Notes under the pieces: generated by a model
Database searches by the model: none
The model's input: only the letters and a program-made list of their open reading frames with translations
Told to the model about the DNA's origin: nothing
In this document: positions 25,651-34,927 of the stretch, in pieces
How the letters are laid out: each line of letters starts with the position of its first letter
Numbering within the stretch: the first letter of the stretch is position 1
Assembly: GCF_028462125.1 (NCBI RefSeq)
Contig: NZ_CP115468.1
Coordinates: 1,082,001-1,146,000, forward strand
DNA length: 64,000 bases
From: Leptospira sp. GIMC2001
Lineage (GTDB): Bacteria > Spirochaetota > Leptospiria > Leptospirales > Leptospiraceae
Direction: 5' to 3'
Translations under genes and position numbers: made by a program

Positions 25651-27438
25651 TTAATGAATTTCGAAATAAGATAATTCCTTTTGTAAATCAATTGATTGTT
25701 GTTTGAATTCTTTTGAAATTGAGTGAGTCAATTCGGAATTAATTGCTAGGTTTTGGGTTTCAATAGACAAGTTCTGAATGGAAGTTGATACTTCCAGATT
25801 TGATTCAGATTGTTCGACAGTCGAACTTCGAATTTCCTGAGCCAATAGATTTACTTCATTAAATTGGTTTAAAACTGCTTTGCTAATTTCAATTTGATTT
25901 TCTGTTAAGTCTGAAATTGTATTAATTCTCAGAATAGTTTCTTTGATTTTTTCTTCCATTAATCCAAACGAATTGGCAGCATCTTGAATCGAAGTCATGC
26001 CTTGCTTGGCATTGCTTACTGCTTGTTTAACGAATTGACTAATTTGAGATGCGTTGCTTGAAGTATTCTCTCCAAGTTTGGAAATTTCTCTTGCAACTAT
26101 TGCAAAGCCTTTTCCATGTTCCCCGGCTCTTGCAGCTTCAATTGAAGCATTGAGGGATAGAAGTCCAATTTGTTCTGAAATCTCATGAATGATAATCAAT
26201 ATCGATGAAATTTTGTGAGTGCTTTCTTGAATATCATTCATAAAAGCTAATGTATTTTTAATCTTTTCTGAGTTAACTTGGAGTTGTACTTTTACAATAT
26301 CCGAAATATTTTTTGCATTTATAGATTCATTGCGAGCGGACTCGACGGATAAATTTAGATTCTCAAGGGCACGAGAAGATTCTAAAGAAATGTCTAATTG
26401 TTTTTTCGCCTGTTCAGAGACTTCGTTACTAGATAGAGTGATTACTTCAAGATTCGCACTCATTTCCTCATAAGCAGATGCTTGTTCCGTTGTAATTCTA
26501 TTCAGATCACTAGCGGCTTTCACTAGCGAAGTGGATTGCTCAAACAAATTTTTTGACTGATTATCAATCGCCAAAATTACAGTTCTAAATTTTGCAATAA
26601 ATTGATTCATTGAAAAGCTTATATGCCCCAATTCGTCTAGCGAAATAATCGGCATAGTACAATTGGTGTTACCTTGAGCAATATTATTTATGATTGAAGC
26701 AAGAGAATTTACATTGAATTCTATTGATTTGATGAGTAGTCGAATACCCAGATAACTCGTTAAAATTATAAATATTATAAAAAAAGGTAAGCTGTACTCA
26801 ACAGGGTAAGGATTGTTGAAATCAGGAAATATTTTATTCACAATAAGCAAATAAGATAGTGAGAACAGAGGCATCAGCAAAATAGAAATGATCATAAAGA
26901 GAGTTTTCTGTTTAATGGATACAAGTCTTAGTTCAGATGAATCAATTTTTATTTTCGAAAATTCCTCCTGGCTTAGAAGCTCTATGCATTCAATTTCCGC
27001 TGCTAAATAATGAGAACTTGCATTGATTCCGAAAATCATAAAAAATAAAAATATACTAACAACTATTTCATGGTTTTGCATTTTACCAAAATGGTTTAGT
27101 ATAATGCTCGATAATATTATTCCAAAGATCCATTGAATTGTAACGAATCTCATCTCAATCCTTGGAAAATTCAGTAAATGTTTCATTGTTGATCTCAATT
27201 CAAATTGATTATTCGATTGAAATGCGGTTAATCTTTTTTTGAGCCAGAAGTATCGGTAGATTGGTATGGATATTGTTAGAATAATTGCAATAATAATTCC
27301 GAGAATTAATGAAATTAAACGCTCTCCGACGTAGCCGCCTGCAATAATAACAAAAATAGTTGCAGTGGGCAGTGTTAGTGCATAAGTCTGTGCTTCCAGC
27401 CTAAGGCATAAACGTAAAATAAAGAAATCTATATTCAT
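25651..27438 (-). CDS. Methyl-accepting chemotaxis protein
   Basis: A 595-residue chemoreceptor. Residues 1-245 hold about six hydrophobic helices in two groups, with no large periplasmic domain. A HAMP-like linker (NNIAQGNTNCTMPIISLDEL) lies near 247-270. The signalling domain covers about 280-595, with the hairpin-tip block [19 protein letters not shown]. It lies upstream of the partner-switching operon on the same strand, with 150 bases between. Ligand unknown. Confidence 0.9.
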   Translation of the reverse strand: MNIDFFILRLCLRLEAQTYALTLPTATIFVIIAGGYVGERLISLILGIIIAIILTISIPIYRYFWLKKRLTAFQSNNQFELRSTMKHLLNFPRIEMRFVTIQWIFGIILSSIILNHFGKMQNHEIVVSIFLFFMIFGINASSHYLAAEIECIELLSQEEFSKIKIDSSELRLVSIKQKTLFMIISILLMPLFSLSYLLIVNKIFPDFNNPYPVEYSLPFFIIFIILTSYLGIRLLIKSIEFNVNSLASIINNIAQGNTNCTMPIISLDELGHISFSMNQFIAKFRTVILAIDNQSKNLFEQSTSLVKAASDLNRITTEQASAYEEMSANLEVITLSSNEVSEQAKKQLDISLESSRALENLNLSVESARNESINAKNISDIVKVQLQVNSEKIKNTLAFMNDIQESTHKISSILIIIHEISEQIGLLSLNASIEAARAGEHGKGFAIVAREISKLGENTSSNASQISQFVKQAVSNAKQGMTSIQDAANSFGLMEEKIKETILRINTISDLTENQIEISKAVLNQFNEVNLLAQEIRSSTVEQSESNLEVSTSIQNLSIETQNLAINSELTHSISKEFKQQSIDLQKELSYFEIH

Positions 27439-27644
27439 AAGTGTTGAATGGAACTAAGATTCAACAGTCATTTTATATACAATTTGTTTACAAGAAAAAA
27501 TACATTATTTTTTGAATATAATAAGACTTCGCGATAAAAAATTGAATATTATACAGTAATCATAGTTATCTGAATAAATAAAATACAAGTAGGGATTAAA
27601 ATATTACTAATAGGGATATTTATATTTGCATTCCCTAACTTTTC

Positions 27645-27943
27645 ACTTTGCAAAACTTTGCGTATTCTTGGTGCCCTATACCTGACTGTCCAGCATAACT
27701 TTCCGAAGGAAATTGTGCTGTGGTGTGAGAAAAAATAATACTGAGAGTTTACCACAAAGATTACAAAGATCGCACAAAGTTCACGAAGTATTTTGTTGAT
27801 GTAGAGAAAAGTTTATAGATAGCTACATTGTGCGAAGTGGCTCCTTCGTTACGGCTTTGGCATACCGAGCTGGCCACTGGACGGAACGAAGGAAGTCACT
27901 TCGCTATCGCAAAGATCACTGAGGTTACAACAAAGTTCACAAA
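27645..27943. repeat. Dispersed intergenic repeat, copy B
   Basis: About 300 bases. From 27685 on it closely matches copy A at 19034-19295. The first 40 bases instead match the start of copy C (CTTTGC, GTATTCTT and CCTG words). It contains the imperfect hairpin at 27691-27720 and the CCTTCGTT/AACGAAGG hairpin at 27843-27892. Confidence 0.85.
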
Positions 27944-28020
27944 TAGTACCATGTAGTGTGAAGGTTTTTATTGTTTTGGTAATACTAAAATAAAATTCTT
28001 AAATTTGTATTTTTGTAATT

Positions 28021-28101
28021 CTTTCCTTTGCACAACTCTGAGTATTCTTTGAACCCTTTGCCTGTCCAGCATAACTTTCCGAAGGAAATTGTGCTGTGGT
28101 G
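28021..28101. repeat. Dispersed intergenic repeat, truncated copy C
   Basis: About 80 bases corresponding to the first part of copy B, including the hairpin CAGCATAACTTTCC-GAA-GGAAATTGTGCTG. Similarity stops right after it at GTGGT. Confidence 0.75.
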
Positions 28102-28157
28102 GTTAAATGTTTTAAAAAAGAGCTTGCGAGTATTCTATAGTATTTTATAATTTATTA

Positions 28158-28328
28158 ATGAAAATAGAAATACAACAAGAAGCGAAAACTTTTTCCATTA
28201 CAGAAATGAACTTTACTGATATAAAAACAATTCGAGATGCATGCAAACTTTTTGCAAAGAACGGATCAGCCCAAGCAACAAAAATATTGGAAGAGATTGA
28301 AAAAGTTTTAGAAAACGCAGTAATATAA
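28158..28328 (+). CDS. Possible 56-residue small protein
   Basis: An ATG at 28158 opens a 56-codon frame. The product has a short N-terminal part with a strand-like pattern (MKIEIQQEAKTFSI) and two amphipathic helices (DIKTIRDACKLFAK and ATKILEEIEKVLEN), which look like a folded small protein rather than random translation. No good ribosome binding site is visible and function is unknown. It lies next to the truncated repeat copy. Confidence 0.45.
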   Translation: MKIEIQQEAKTFSITEMNFTDIKTIRDACKLFAKNGSAQATKILEEIEKVLENAVI

Positions 28329-28446
28329 GACTAGTGTAGTCTATGATAATTATTTCTGTATAATAAAACGAAAATAGAAATTTCCGAAGTCAATTGCGAG
28401 AATTGAATACATAGAAAATTAACTATATTTTGAAAAGAATTTTGAA

Positions 28447-28905
28447 TTAGATTTTAGTCGGCATCTCAACCATAATACAATCAATATAGACAGGTGTAAT
28501 ACCAGATTCCTTCGCTTTTTGATACACTTCTTCACCTTCAGCACCTGGTTGGAACCAAAAGTCCTTCACACCTGCGGCTATACCCTCAGCGATAAGATTT
28601 GCACCGAGCTTTGATGGTAAGACAAAATTGAGCGCTTGTAATTTTTTGCCTGATTGAGTCGCAGCATCACTGAGTTCTTGAATGGTAGCATAAGACTTGA
28701 TTCCGTCTATAGAATCTGCTCTTGGATTGATCGGTCGCATATCGTATCCTTTGTTTCGCATATGATGAAGTATGATATTACCAAATTTATTTGGATTGGA
28801 GCTTGCGCCGACTAAGCCTATCACTACATTACTGTCCATTAGATTGCGTTTAACTACTTCTAGATTTTCACGGTTTCTCATCTTTACATAATCTCCAAAC
28901 GTCAC
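28447..28905 (-). CDS. CoA-binding domain protein (YccU-like)
   Basis: A 152-residue protein matching the stand-alone CoA-binding family. It has the N-terminal nucleotide loop VIGLVGASSNPNKFGN, the segment GYDMRPINPRADSIDGIKSY, and the conserved end DFWFQPGAEGEEVYQKAKE then a Cys in IDCIMVEMP. This is a Rossmann fold like that of succinyl-CoA synthetase alpha. The cellular role of the family is not well defined. It is monocistronic. Confidence 0.9.
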   Translation of the reverse strand: MTFGDYVKMRNRENLEVVKRNLMDSNVVIGLVGASSNPNKFGNIILHHMRNKGYDMRPINPRADSIDGIKSYATIQELSDAATQSGKKLQALNFVLPSKLGANLIAEGIAAGVKDFWFQPGAEGEEVYQKAKESGITPVYIDCIMVEMPTKI

Positions 28906-29150
28906 GACATATATCTTATGATAAATGGAATGCTCTATAGCTATTTAGACTTACATAGGGAAGGGAACGATTTTTTTTGCTAAATTGTGAACAATTTGTT
29001 CTCTCATACAAATAACTGAACTATGTTTAGCTTTGTATGCTGAGCTTGCTTTCGGCTATATCGCTAAGGAATTATTGTCATTTTTTCACTTGACAAAAAC
29101 TGCAAAAGATTGGATTTCTAACTACTAGTTTCAGAGAGGATATCAATCGT

Positions 29151-29468
29151 ATGGGAATCAGCGAAAGACAACTAGGTCTCATTCAAGAATCAGCCAAATT
29201 ATTGATTCAGGATCTGAGACTTACACAAGAAGAAGCCGTTATGCTTATTTCTGCGAGCCTTAAGAAAGAACTCGTTCGACGTGGGGTAACAATGGAAGCT
29301 TTGAATATGAGTGCCAAGTCGGATAGGACATCCTTCATACGTTCTGTTGTCCATCATGTTCAGGAAAAAATCGAAGAGACCCCGCATTGGAAATCAAAGA
29401 ACCTCACCATTACAATTGAAAAATTCTACAAAATCTTACATTCATCCTGGATGAGCGACTCAGGCTAG
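29151..29468 (+). CDS. Hypothetical protein
   Basis: A 105-residue helical, soluble protein with a GAGAGGA ribosome binding site upstream of its ATG. A TTGACA at 29090 could be a -35 element, though the -10 is poor. The N-terminal half has ESAKLLIQDLRLTQEEAVML, an amphipathic helix. No known domain is recognised. It is not closely linked to its neighbours. Confidence 0.72.
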   Translation: MGISERQLGLIQESAKLLIQDLRLTQEEAVMLISASLKKELVRRGVTMEALNMSAKSDRTSFIRSVVHHVQEKIEETPHWKSKNLTITIEKFYKILHSSWMSDSG

Positions 29469-29610
29469 AATTTATTTTAAGGAAATTTCTAAGTTCAATC
29501 CTAAATCCATTGACGAAAAATCCACTCTAACGACAATTTTGTAGCTATGACCAGATGATTCTTGAATTAATCTGGTACCAAATAGTAATATATTTATGGA
29601 TGGAACAATA

Positions 29611-30249
29611 ATGATCAATCAATCAGTTAATAAATTTTTAGTTTATCTTTTTTTTATCAGTTTAGTTTTCTCATCGCCCGCTATGGCAAATGATTCGGAT
29701 ATTCTTCCAGAATCGAAGCCAACAGAAGTTGAAGCCAATGACTCCAAAGATAAAGAGGAAGTTGGCAAAGCTGATGAACAAGTTACGAAAGTCGTAAAAA
29801 AACTAATAGGATTCATTCGTTATAAAAAAAATGACAAAGCGATTCAGCTCATTCATGTTCCTGAATTTTCCAACCAATTGCTCAAATCTTCTGGTAAAAT
29901 TTCAGCATCAGAACGAAAGGAATTTGAAGCCGCAATTTCAAATTTTATTATAAACCGATCTTTTCCAATTGCGCTTAAGTATTTTGACAAGATTGATATC
30001 AATTACGAAAAGCCATCCTTCAAAGGCAAAACGGCAACTCTAGGATCCTCCATTATATATGATGGATCGGAGAAAGTAACTTTTTCATGGATTCTAAAAG
30101 AGATTGAGGGTTCTTGGTATGTCGTGGATTTTTTATCCGAAGGTAAATACGCATCCGAGACAAATCGTATTCGTTCGATTGAGCCTTCTATCAAGAAGAA
30201 TGGAATCAAGAAAACCATCGCGCTAGTTCAAAGAGAAGCAACAAAGTAG
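29611..30249 (+). CDS. MlaC/Ttg2D (HpnM-like) periplasmic lipid-transfer protein
   Basis: A 212-residue exported protein. The start is taken at the ATG at 29611; an ATG at 29596 is in frame. The signal peptide runs to SSPAMA, and a short acidic linker follows. The body has the pattern of MlaC/Ttg2D proteins: helices VTKVVKKLIGFI, ERKEFEAAISNFI, the strand region WILKEIEGSWYVVDFLSEG and the terminal helix. These proteins carry lipids across the periplasm. The gene is three bases from an HpnN-like RND exporter gene, the arrangement of hpnM-hpnN in hopanoid producers, so hopanoid or other lipid transport is a reasonable inference. Confidence 0.78.
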   Translation: MINQSVNKFLVYLFFISLVFSSPAMANDSDILPESKPTEVEANDSKDKEEVGKADEQVTKVVKKLIGFIRYKKNDKAIQLIHVPEFSNQLLKSSGKISASERKEFEAAISNFIINRSFPIALKYFDKIDINYEKPSFKGKTATLGSSIIYDGSEKVTFSWILKEIEGSWYVVDFLSEGKYASETNRIRSIEPSIKKNGIKKTIALVQREATK

Positions 30250-30252
30250 ATT

Positions 30253-33228
30253 ATGAGAAAATTTCTTTCCAATGTTGTAGAACAAGTTCTACTCAACCCA
30301 ATCAAGTCATCCATCGTTCTTTTTATTTTTCTTGGTCTGTCGATCTGGCAGACTTCTACATTGACAGTTAACACGAATAATATGGAACTTTTGCCTCCGA
30401 ATAATCCTTCTATCGTCAAAACTCGAAAGGTTATTGAGATGATTGGTGGCAATGGTTTCTATATTCTAAGTCTTAAGTTTGATGATAAGAAAGGTATGAC
30501 AGAGGCTTTGCAAGAATCTTTTGTTACAAGAAAGTCAGGTGATATTGAGAAGGCTAATCAACAGCTCGCTTCTGCTTTTGCAATTAGATCTAAGAATCTA
30601 AAATACTATACGGAGCAAGAAAAATTACTTAAGACTACTTCGGATAAATTGAATGCAAGATTATTGCAAGAAAAAGAATTTGTTCAATACATTTCCTATC
30701 GATATGATGTAGCTTTCCTACAAGAAAGATTGCCTCTATTCCTTCAGAATCAAGATTTGAAAGAAGTCCGCAAGCGGGTAAAAAGAAAAATTGATGAAGA
30801 AGTAGAAAGAGCCAATCCGTTTTTTATAAATTTATCGGATGAAGAATACAATCCTACGTTTGATGATATTCTCGGAAAATACCAAAAGTTAGCGAAGAGA
30901 GATATCTTTGATGAATACAATATTTCCCCGGAAAAGGGAATGTTGCTTATGCTTATTAAGCCGGTTGGATCATTCACGGACACGGAATTTAATATACGAC
31001 TGGATCGCAAACTCAAAGACATAGTTCAAGAATTAGAAATTGAGAAGTCAGGAGTTCGAGTCGGATACACAGGGACTTATCGACTGCATCTGGATGACTA
31101 TGAGACTTTGATGAATGCTCTCAAGCCAATTGCGATTACATCTTTGATTGGAATTTCACTTTTGCTATTGTTATTCTTTAGAAATCCAATTTTCATCTTT
31201 ATTCTAATGTTCTCATTGATTTCTGGGATACTGTTCTCATTCGGACTAACAGCTGTATTTATTGGACAATTGAATACTGTAACAAGCATTATCGCGTCAA
31301 TTCTTATGGGTTTAGGAATTGATTATGGTATACAGTTTTTATATAGATTCAGAGAAGAGTTCAGTCAAGATCAAGATACACTTCGTTCGATTAAAGCAAC
31401 AATTTACCATACAGGTATTGCATCTTTTATCTCAGCGCTAACGACTACATCAGCATTTGTTGTGCTCGCCCTATCGGAGTTTCGAGGATTTAGTGAGTTC
31501 GGACTTATCGCGACTTATGGAATCATAATCATTGCAATTGCTATGTATTCGGTCACTGCTTTGCAAATTGTTTTGATATTTAAGTTCTTCCCTAAGATGC
31601 GATCATCATTTCTTCTAACCAAGAAAGAACAGACACCTTCCGCATTTTTGTATTCATTTTATAGATTTCCAGGAATTTTGAGCGGAGCAATTATCGCTGT
31701 AATTATACTTTGCTCAATTTTTATTTTTGATATAAAATTCAACTACAATGGTCGCGATCTTATGGTTGATAATTTGGAATCCGTAAATCTATATGATGAG
31801 ATAGCAGATCGGTTCGATATAAGTTCAGATCCTCAAGTAATTGTTGTAGATACTATAGAAGAGTCCGAAGCTGTATTCGACTATATGACTCCGGTTCCAG
31901 AAGAGATTGCCGGTTCAGTTGATCAAGTTGTATCACTATGGAATTTTCTTCCCTCTATCGGACAACAGCGTGCCAACTTAAAAGTAATCAATCAATTGCA
32001 ATCAGATATGAAACCTGTTAAAGCAAGTTTTCTTAAGCCAGAGCAGAAAAAGTATTTACCGATTGTCAAGAAATATCTGGAAGTAAAAGAGTATAAGCTT
32101 GCTGACATTCCCGACTACTATACAAAACAATTTCGTGAAGTTCCTGGATCTAAGGAGACTGGACATTTAGTTTTTATCTATCCCAAAGTTGCCCTCTGGC
32201 ATGGAAGAAAATTGCTGAAGTTCTATGATTCTGTGGGAGAGCTCAACTATCCGAAGTTATCTAGAAGAGTTTTGAATACTCTATTGTATGATAGGAACGG
32301 AAACGTATCCGTTGATCCAGTGAATGATAAATGGACAGAGGCTGAGAAAGCGAATATACTTTCTGCACTCAACAATTATCAGCGAGAACAATTTCTATCA
32401 CTCGGAATTCTTCCTGGAACTATAGATTTTATTCAGAAGAATCGACCTTTTGACACATTAGAAAAAGCTAGGTCTTATACCTATACTGCCAATACAGCGG
32501 GAAGTTTGATTCTTTTTGCGAATCTAATTAAGATTGTTCAGAGAGAAGGAGTAGTTGCCTTCTTTATAACTTTAGGACTTGTCCTTATAGTTCTTGTAGT
32601 TTTCTTTCGAGGAATTTTACCAGCTTTGATCTCGTTGATTCCATTGGTTTTGGGAATTGCCTGGACACTTGGTATCATGGCGATGTTCAAGATCCAATTG
32701 AACTTTATGAACGTTTTGGTTTTTCCTGTAATCGTTGGATATGGAATCCAGAATGGAATATATATCTACTATCGTTTTCGCGAAGATAGAGATGTACTAC
32801 AAGCTATGTCGAAGGTTGGTTCGGCAATCATTGCATCCACTCTCACAACTCTTGTCGGCTGGAGTTCTCTATTGATCGCAGATCAGAAAGGCTTGAAGTC
32901 GATCGGAATTGTTGCAAGTATTGGAATCGGATCTTCACTATTGATCGCTCTCACGTTAGTTCCGACAGCATTGCAATTTGTGTATGGTGGCAAAAAGCTT
33001 GATTCAGAAGATGAAACACCTCTCGGATTGGAAGATGAAGAAGAGATGCACGCTGCAACAGAAGTGGTTGATACAAAGGCAGGTCGGTCTAAGAATAAAA
33101 AAGTCGATTCATCTTCGGTGAAGGCAGAGAAGAAACCTAATGCCAAGAAGAAAACTGCAAATAAAAAAGCATCAAGTAAAAAAGTTGCAAAGACGAATCG
33201 AGATTCCAAACGAAAGAAGGATTCGTAA
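30253..33228 (+). CDS. RND/MMPL family exporter, HpnN-like, with basic C-terminal tail
   Basis: A 991-residue inner-membrane transporter with the duplicated MMPL layout. One membrane helix near the N terminus and a periplasmic domain are followed by five or six helices (about 290-440, with MGLGIDYGIQFLYRFREE). Then come a second helix and periplasmic domain, and a second bundle (about 760-905, with VIVGYGIQNGIYIYYRFRED). This matches hopanoid-associated HpnN exporters. After residue about 930 a cytoplasmic tail of about 60 residues is extremely rich in Lys, Ser and Ala, which is not typical of the family. It is cotranscribed with the MlaC-like gene upstream. Confidence 0.85.
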   Translation: MRKFLSNVVEQVLLNPIKSSIVLFIFLGLSIWQTSTLTVNTNNMELLPPNNPSIVKTRKVIEMIGGNGFYILSLKFDDKKGMTEALQESFVTRKSGDIEKANQQLASAFAIRSKNLKYYTEQEKLLKTTSDKLNARLLQEKEFVQYISYRYDVAFLQERLPLFLQNQDLKEVRKRVKRKIDEEVERANPFFINLSDEEYNPTFDDILGKYQKLAKRDIFDEYNISPEKGMLLMLIKPVGSFTDTEFNIRLDRKLKDIVQELEIEKSGVRVGYTGTYRLHLDDYETLMNALKPIAITSLIGISLLLLLFFRNPIFIFILMFSLISGILFSFGLTAVFIGQLNTVTSIIASILMGLGIDYGIQFLYRFREEFSQDQDTLRSIKATIYHTGIASFISALTTTSAFVVLALSEFRGFSEFGLIATYGIIIIAIAMYSVTALQIVLIFKFFPKMRSSFLLTKKEQTPSAFLYSFYRFPGILSGAIIAVIILCSIFIFDIKFNYNGRDLMVDNLESVNLYDEIADRFDISSDPQVIVVDTIEESEAVFDYMTPVPEEIAGSVDQVVSLWNFLPSIGQQRANLKVINQLQSDMKPVKASFLKPEQKKYLPIVKKYLEVKEYKLADIPDYYTKQFREVPGSKETGHLVFIYPKVALWHGRKLLKFYDSVGELNYPKLSRRVLNTLLYDRNGNVSVDPVNDKWTEAEKANILSALNNYQREQFLSLGILPGTIDFIQKNRPFDTLEKARSYTYTANTAGSLILFANLIKIVQREGVVAFFITLGLVLIVLVVFFRGILPALISLIPLVLGIAWTLGIMAMFKIQLNFMNVLVFPVIVGYGIQNGIYIYYRFREDRDVLQAMSKVGSAIIASTLTTLVGWSSLLIADQKGLKSIGIVASIGIGSSLLIALTLVPTALQFVYGGKKLDSEDETPLGLEDEEEMHAATEVVDTKAGRSKNKKVDSSSVKAEKKPNAKKKTANKKASSKKVAKTNRDSKRKKDS

Positions 33229-33268
33229 TTTAGATACTATCAATATTAAGGATGAGATATTACAAAAA

Positions 33269-33844
33269 ATGAAAAAAATATATTTTATAATTATGGTATT
33301 ATTTTTTACCAATTGTACGGTCAAGTATATCAAGACTGCTCCAACTTGGGAATCGGATATTCAAAATATTAAGAGATTGGTTATTGATATATCGAAGGAA
33401 AGCAATATAGATTCTGATACTAGGACAATGGTAGCATCCATGTCCGAATCTTATTTGTCGCATCACAAAGAGTTCATCATCTATCCTTTCGAAAAGTCTA
33501 GTAAAAACATCTGTGGCAATTCCGATCCTTCCGTAAAACATATCATGCTACTTACTGTAAATGAGTTAATGCAAGAAAGCAAAATTGATATCGGGGTTAC
33601 TGGCAGGTTGATTCAATGTTCTGATTCGTCAGTGTTATGGGAAGGATTTGCCCAGAATGTATATAAACCCAATCCATCGGAAAATCTATCTCTTGTTAGA
33701 ACATATACTCAAATGGTTGGACCAAAAATAGCAGACAAAGTGACGCCTTATTTTGTTCTATTGCAAGCGCTATTAGAGCGAATCGAGAGTCCCATTTTAA
33801 CTGAAGACGAAAAGGATGAAAAAATAGAAGTCGAAGCTAGATGA
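33269..33844 (+). CDS. Putative lipoprotein, MXAN_6521/LA_1396-like
   Basis: A 191-residue lipoprotein from the ATG at 33269, which begins a signal MKKIYFIIMVLFFTNC with the lipidated Cys at residue 16. Earlier in-frame codons from 33140 overlap the transporter gene and are not used. The mature part has a short C-x-N segment (SKNICGNSD), a strand pattern around VTGRLIQCSDSSVLWEG and a helical end. It seems to belong to the lipoprotein family named after LA_1396 and MXAN_6521, though that is from memory. It follows the exporter by 40 bases, so it may be part of the same envelope-lipid operon. Confidence 0.72.
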   Translation: MKKIYFIIMVLFFTNCTVKYIKTAPTWESDIQNIKRLVIDISKESNIDSDTRTMVASMSESYLSHHKEFIIYPFEKSSKNICGNSDPSVKHIMLLTVNELMQESKIDIGVTGRLIQCSDSSVLWEGFAQNVYKPNPSENLSLVRTYTQMVGPKIADKVTPYFVLLQALLERIESPILTEDEKDEKIEVEAR

Positions 33845-33867
33845 TCGTGCCCGAATAGAAATTTTAT

Positions 33868-34854
33868 ATGCTCAAAAGAATTTATAAAAACGGAATGGTT
33901 CAAACCCTACTTGCTGGTATAGGAATTATTTCAAAAGAGCAAAAAGAATTTCATAAGCGGTCTATTGTTTTCCAATTTAAAACTAAGCTCGGCCATAATT
34001 TTACTGGTTACTATTCGAAAGGCAAAGAAACAAGTCCTCGCGGGCTTGTGATTCTTTTGCATGGATGGGAAGGAAGTTCGCAGTCTTCATACATTCTGAA
34101 GACTGGACTTTTCTTGCAGAAAGCAGGCTATTCCGTTTTTCGATTGAATTTTATAGATCATGGCAATACATTTCGCGACAACAAAACTATCTTTCATGGA
34201 AATTTACTAGTTGAACATTTTGAAGCAATCGAATGGATTTCATCTAAATTTTCTCCACTAGCCCCAGTATCAATGATTGGTTTCTCGCTGGGAGGAAATT
34301 TTGCTCTTAGGCTTGCTATGTTCAACAAAGGAAAAAAGATTCCAAATCTAAAACACAGTATCGCAATCAGTCCTGCTCTCAATCCGAAGAAGGCTACTGT
34401 GAGTATGGATCAGTCGAAATTGCTTGGACGGTATTTTCGCAAACGTTGGGTAAACTCTCTTCTAAATAAAGAATCAAGTTTCCCGGATGACTATGATTTT
34501 TCCAAATTATCCCAATACAAAACTGTAATGTCCGTTACGGACTATGTTATTGGAAAATCTTCCGATTTTCGTGATACAGATCACTACTTTTCGGGATATA
34601 TTATTGACTTAGACGAATTGGTTCGTTGCAAAACAAATTGTCATTTGATTACATCAAATGATGATCCCGTGATTCCTATCGACGATTTCTATGAATTGCA
34701 AAATAAAATTAACGAATACAATCGTTCGCATTCACAAGCAAGTCTAACCGATCTCGAAGTATTGTCGTTTGGTGGCCACAATGGATTCTTTGAAGATTCC
34801 TTTTACGAACCTATTTATTTGAATAGAATACAATCCATTCTCAATAAAAATTGA
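33868..34854 (+). CDS. Alpha/beta hydrolase (YheT-like)
   Basis: A 328-residue hydrolase. The oxyanion region is LVILLHGWEGSSQSSY and the nucleophile elbow is GFSLGG, with Ser near residue 153. A late Asp in SNDDPVIP and the His in FGGHNGFF complete a plausible catalytic triad. This order, and the segment FRLNFIDHGNT, match YheT/EMB8-type hydrolases. No signal peptide is present. The substrate is unknown. It lies 23 bases downstream of the lipoprotein gene. Confidence 0.87.
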   Translation: MLKRIYKNGMVQTLLAGIGIISKEQKEFHKRSIVFQFKTKLGHNFTGYYSKGKETSPRGLVILLHGWEGSSQSSYILKTGLFLQKAGYSVFRLNFIDHGNTFRDNKTIFHGNLLVEHFEAIEWISSKFSPLAPVSMIGFSLGGNFALRLAMFNKGKKIPNLKHSIAISPALNPKKATVSMDQSKLLGRYFRKRWVNSLLNKESSFPDDYDFSKLSQYKTVMSVTDYVIGKSSDFRDTDHYFSGYIIDLDELVRCKTNCHLITSNDDPVIPIDDFYELQNKINEYNRSHSQASLTDLEVLSFGGHNGFFEDSFYEPIYLNRIQSILNKN

Positions 34855-34927
34855 ACGATCGCTAGATTATTAGGTATTTGCCTAATTTTCATTGACCCAG
34901 TGTTAATGGAATATTAAGTCTGTATCA

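Larger units (their letters stand above)
27439..28157. other. Intergenic region with repeat copies B and C
   Basis: About 720 bases between the chemoreceptor start and a 56-residue open frame. It contains one long copy and one short copy of the dispersed repeat also found after the polymerase gene, separated by AT-rich sequence. The minus-strand frame at 27549-27755 overlaps the repeat and is not considered a gene. The chemoreceptor promoter should lie near 27440-27540 but is not clear. Confidence 0.65.

Noticed and set aside
27549..27755. Minus-strand open frame overlapping repeat copy B
   Set aside because: It runs from spacer into the repeat hairpin, has low-complexity ends and no ribosome binding site.
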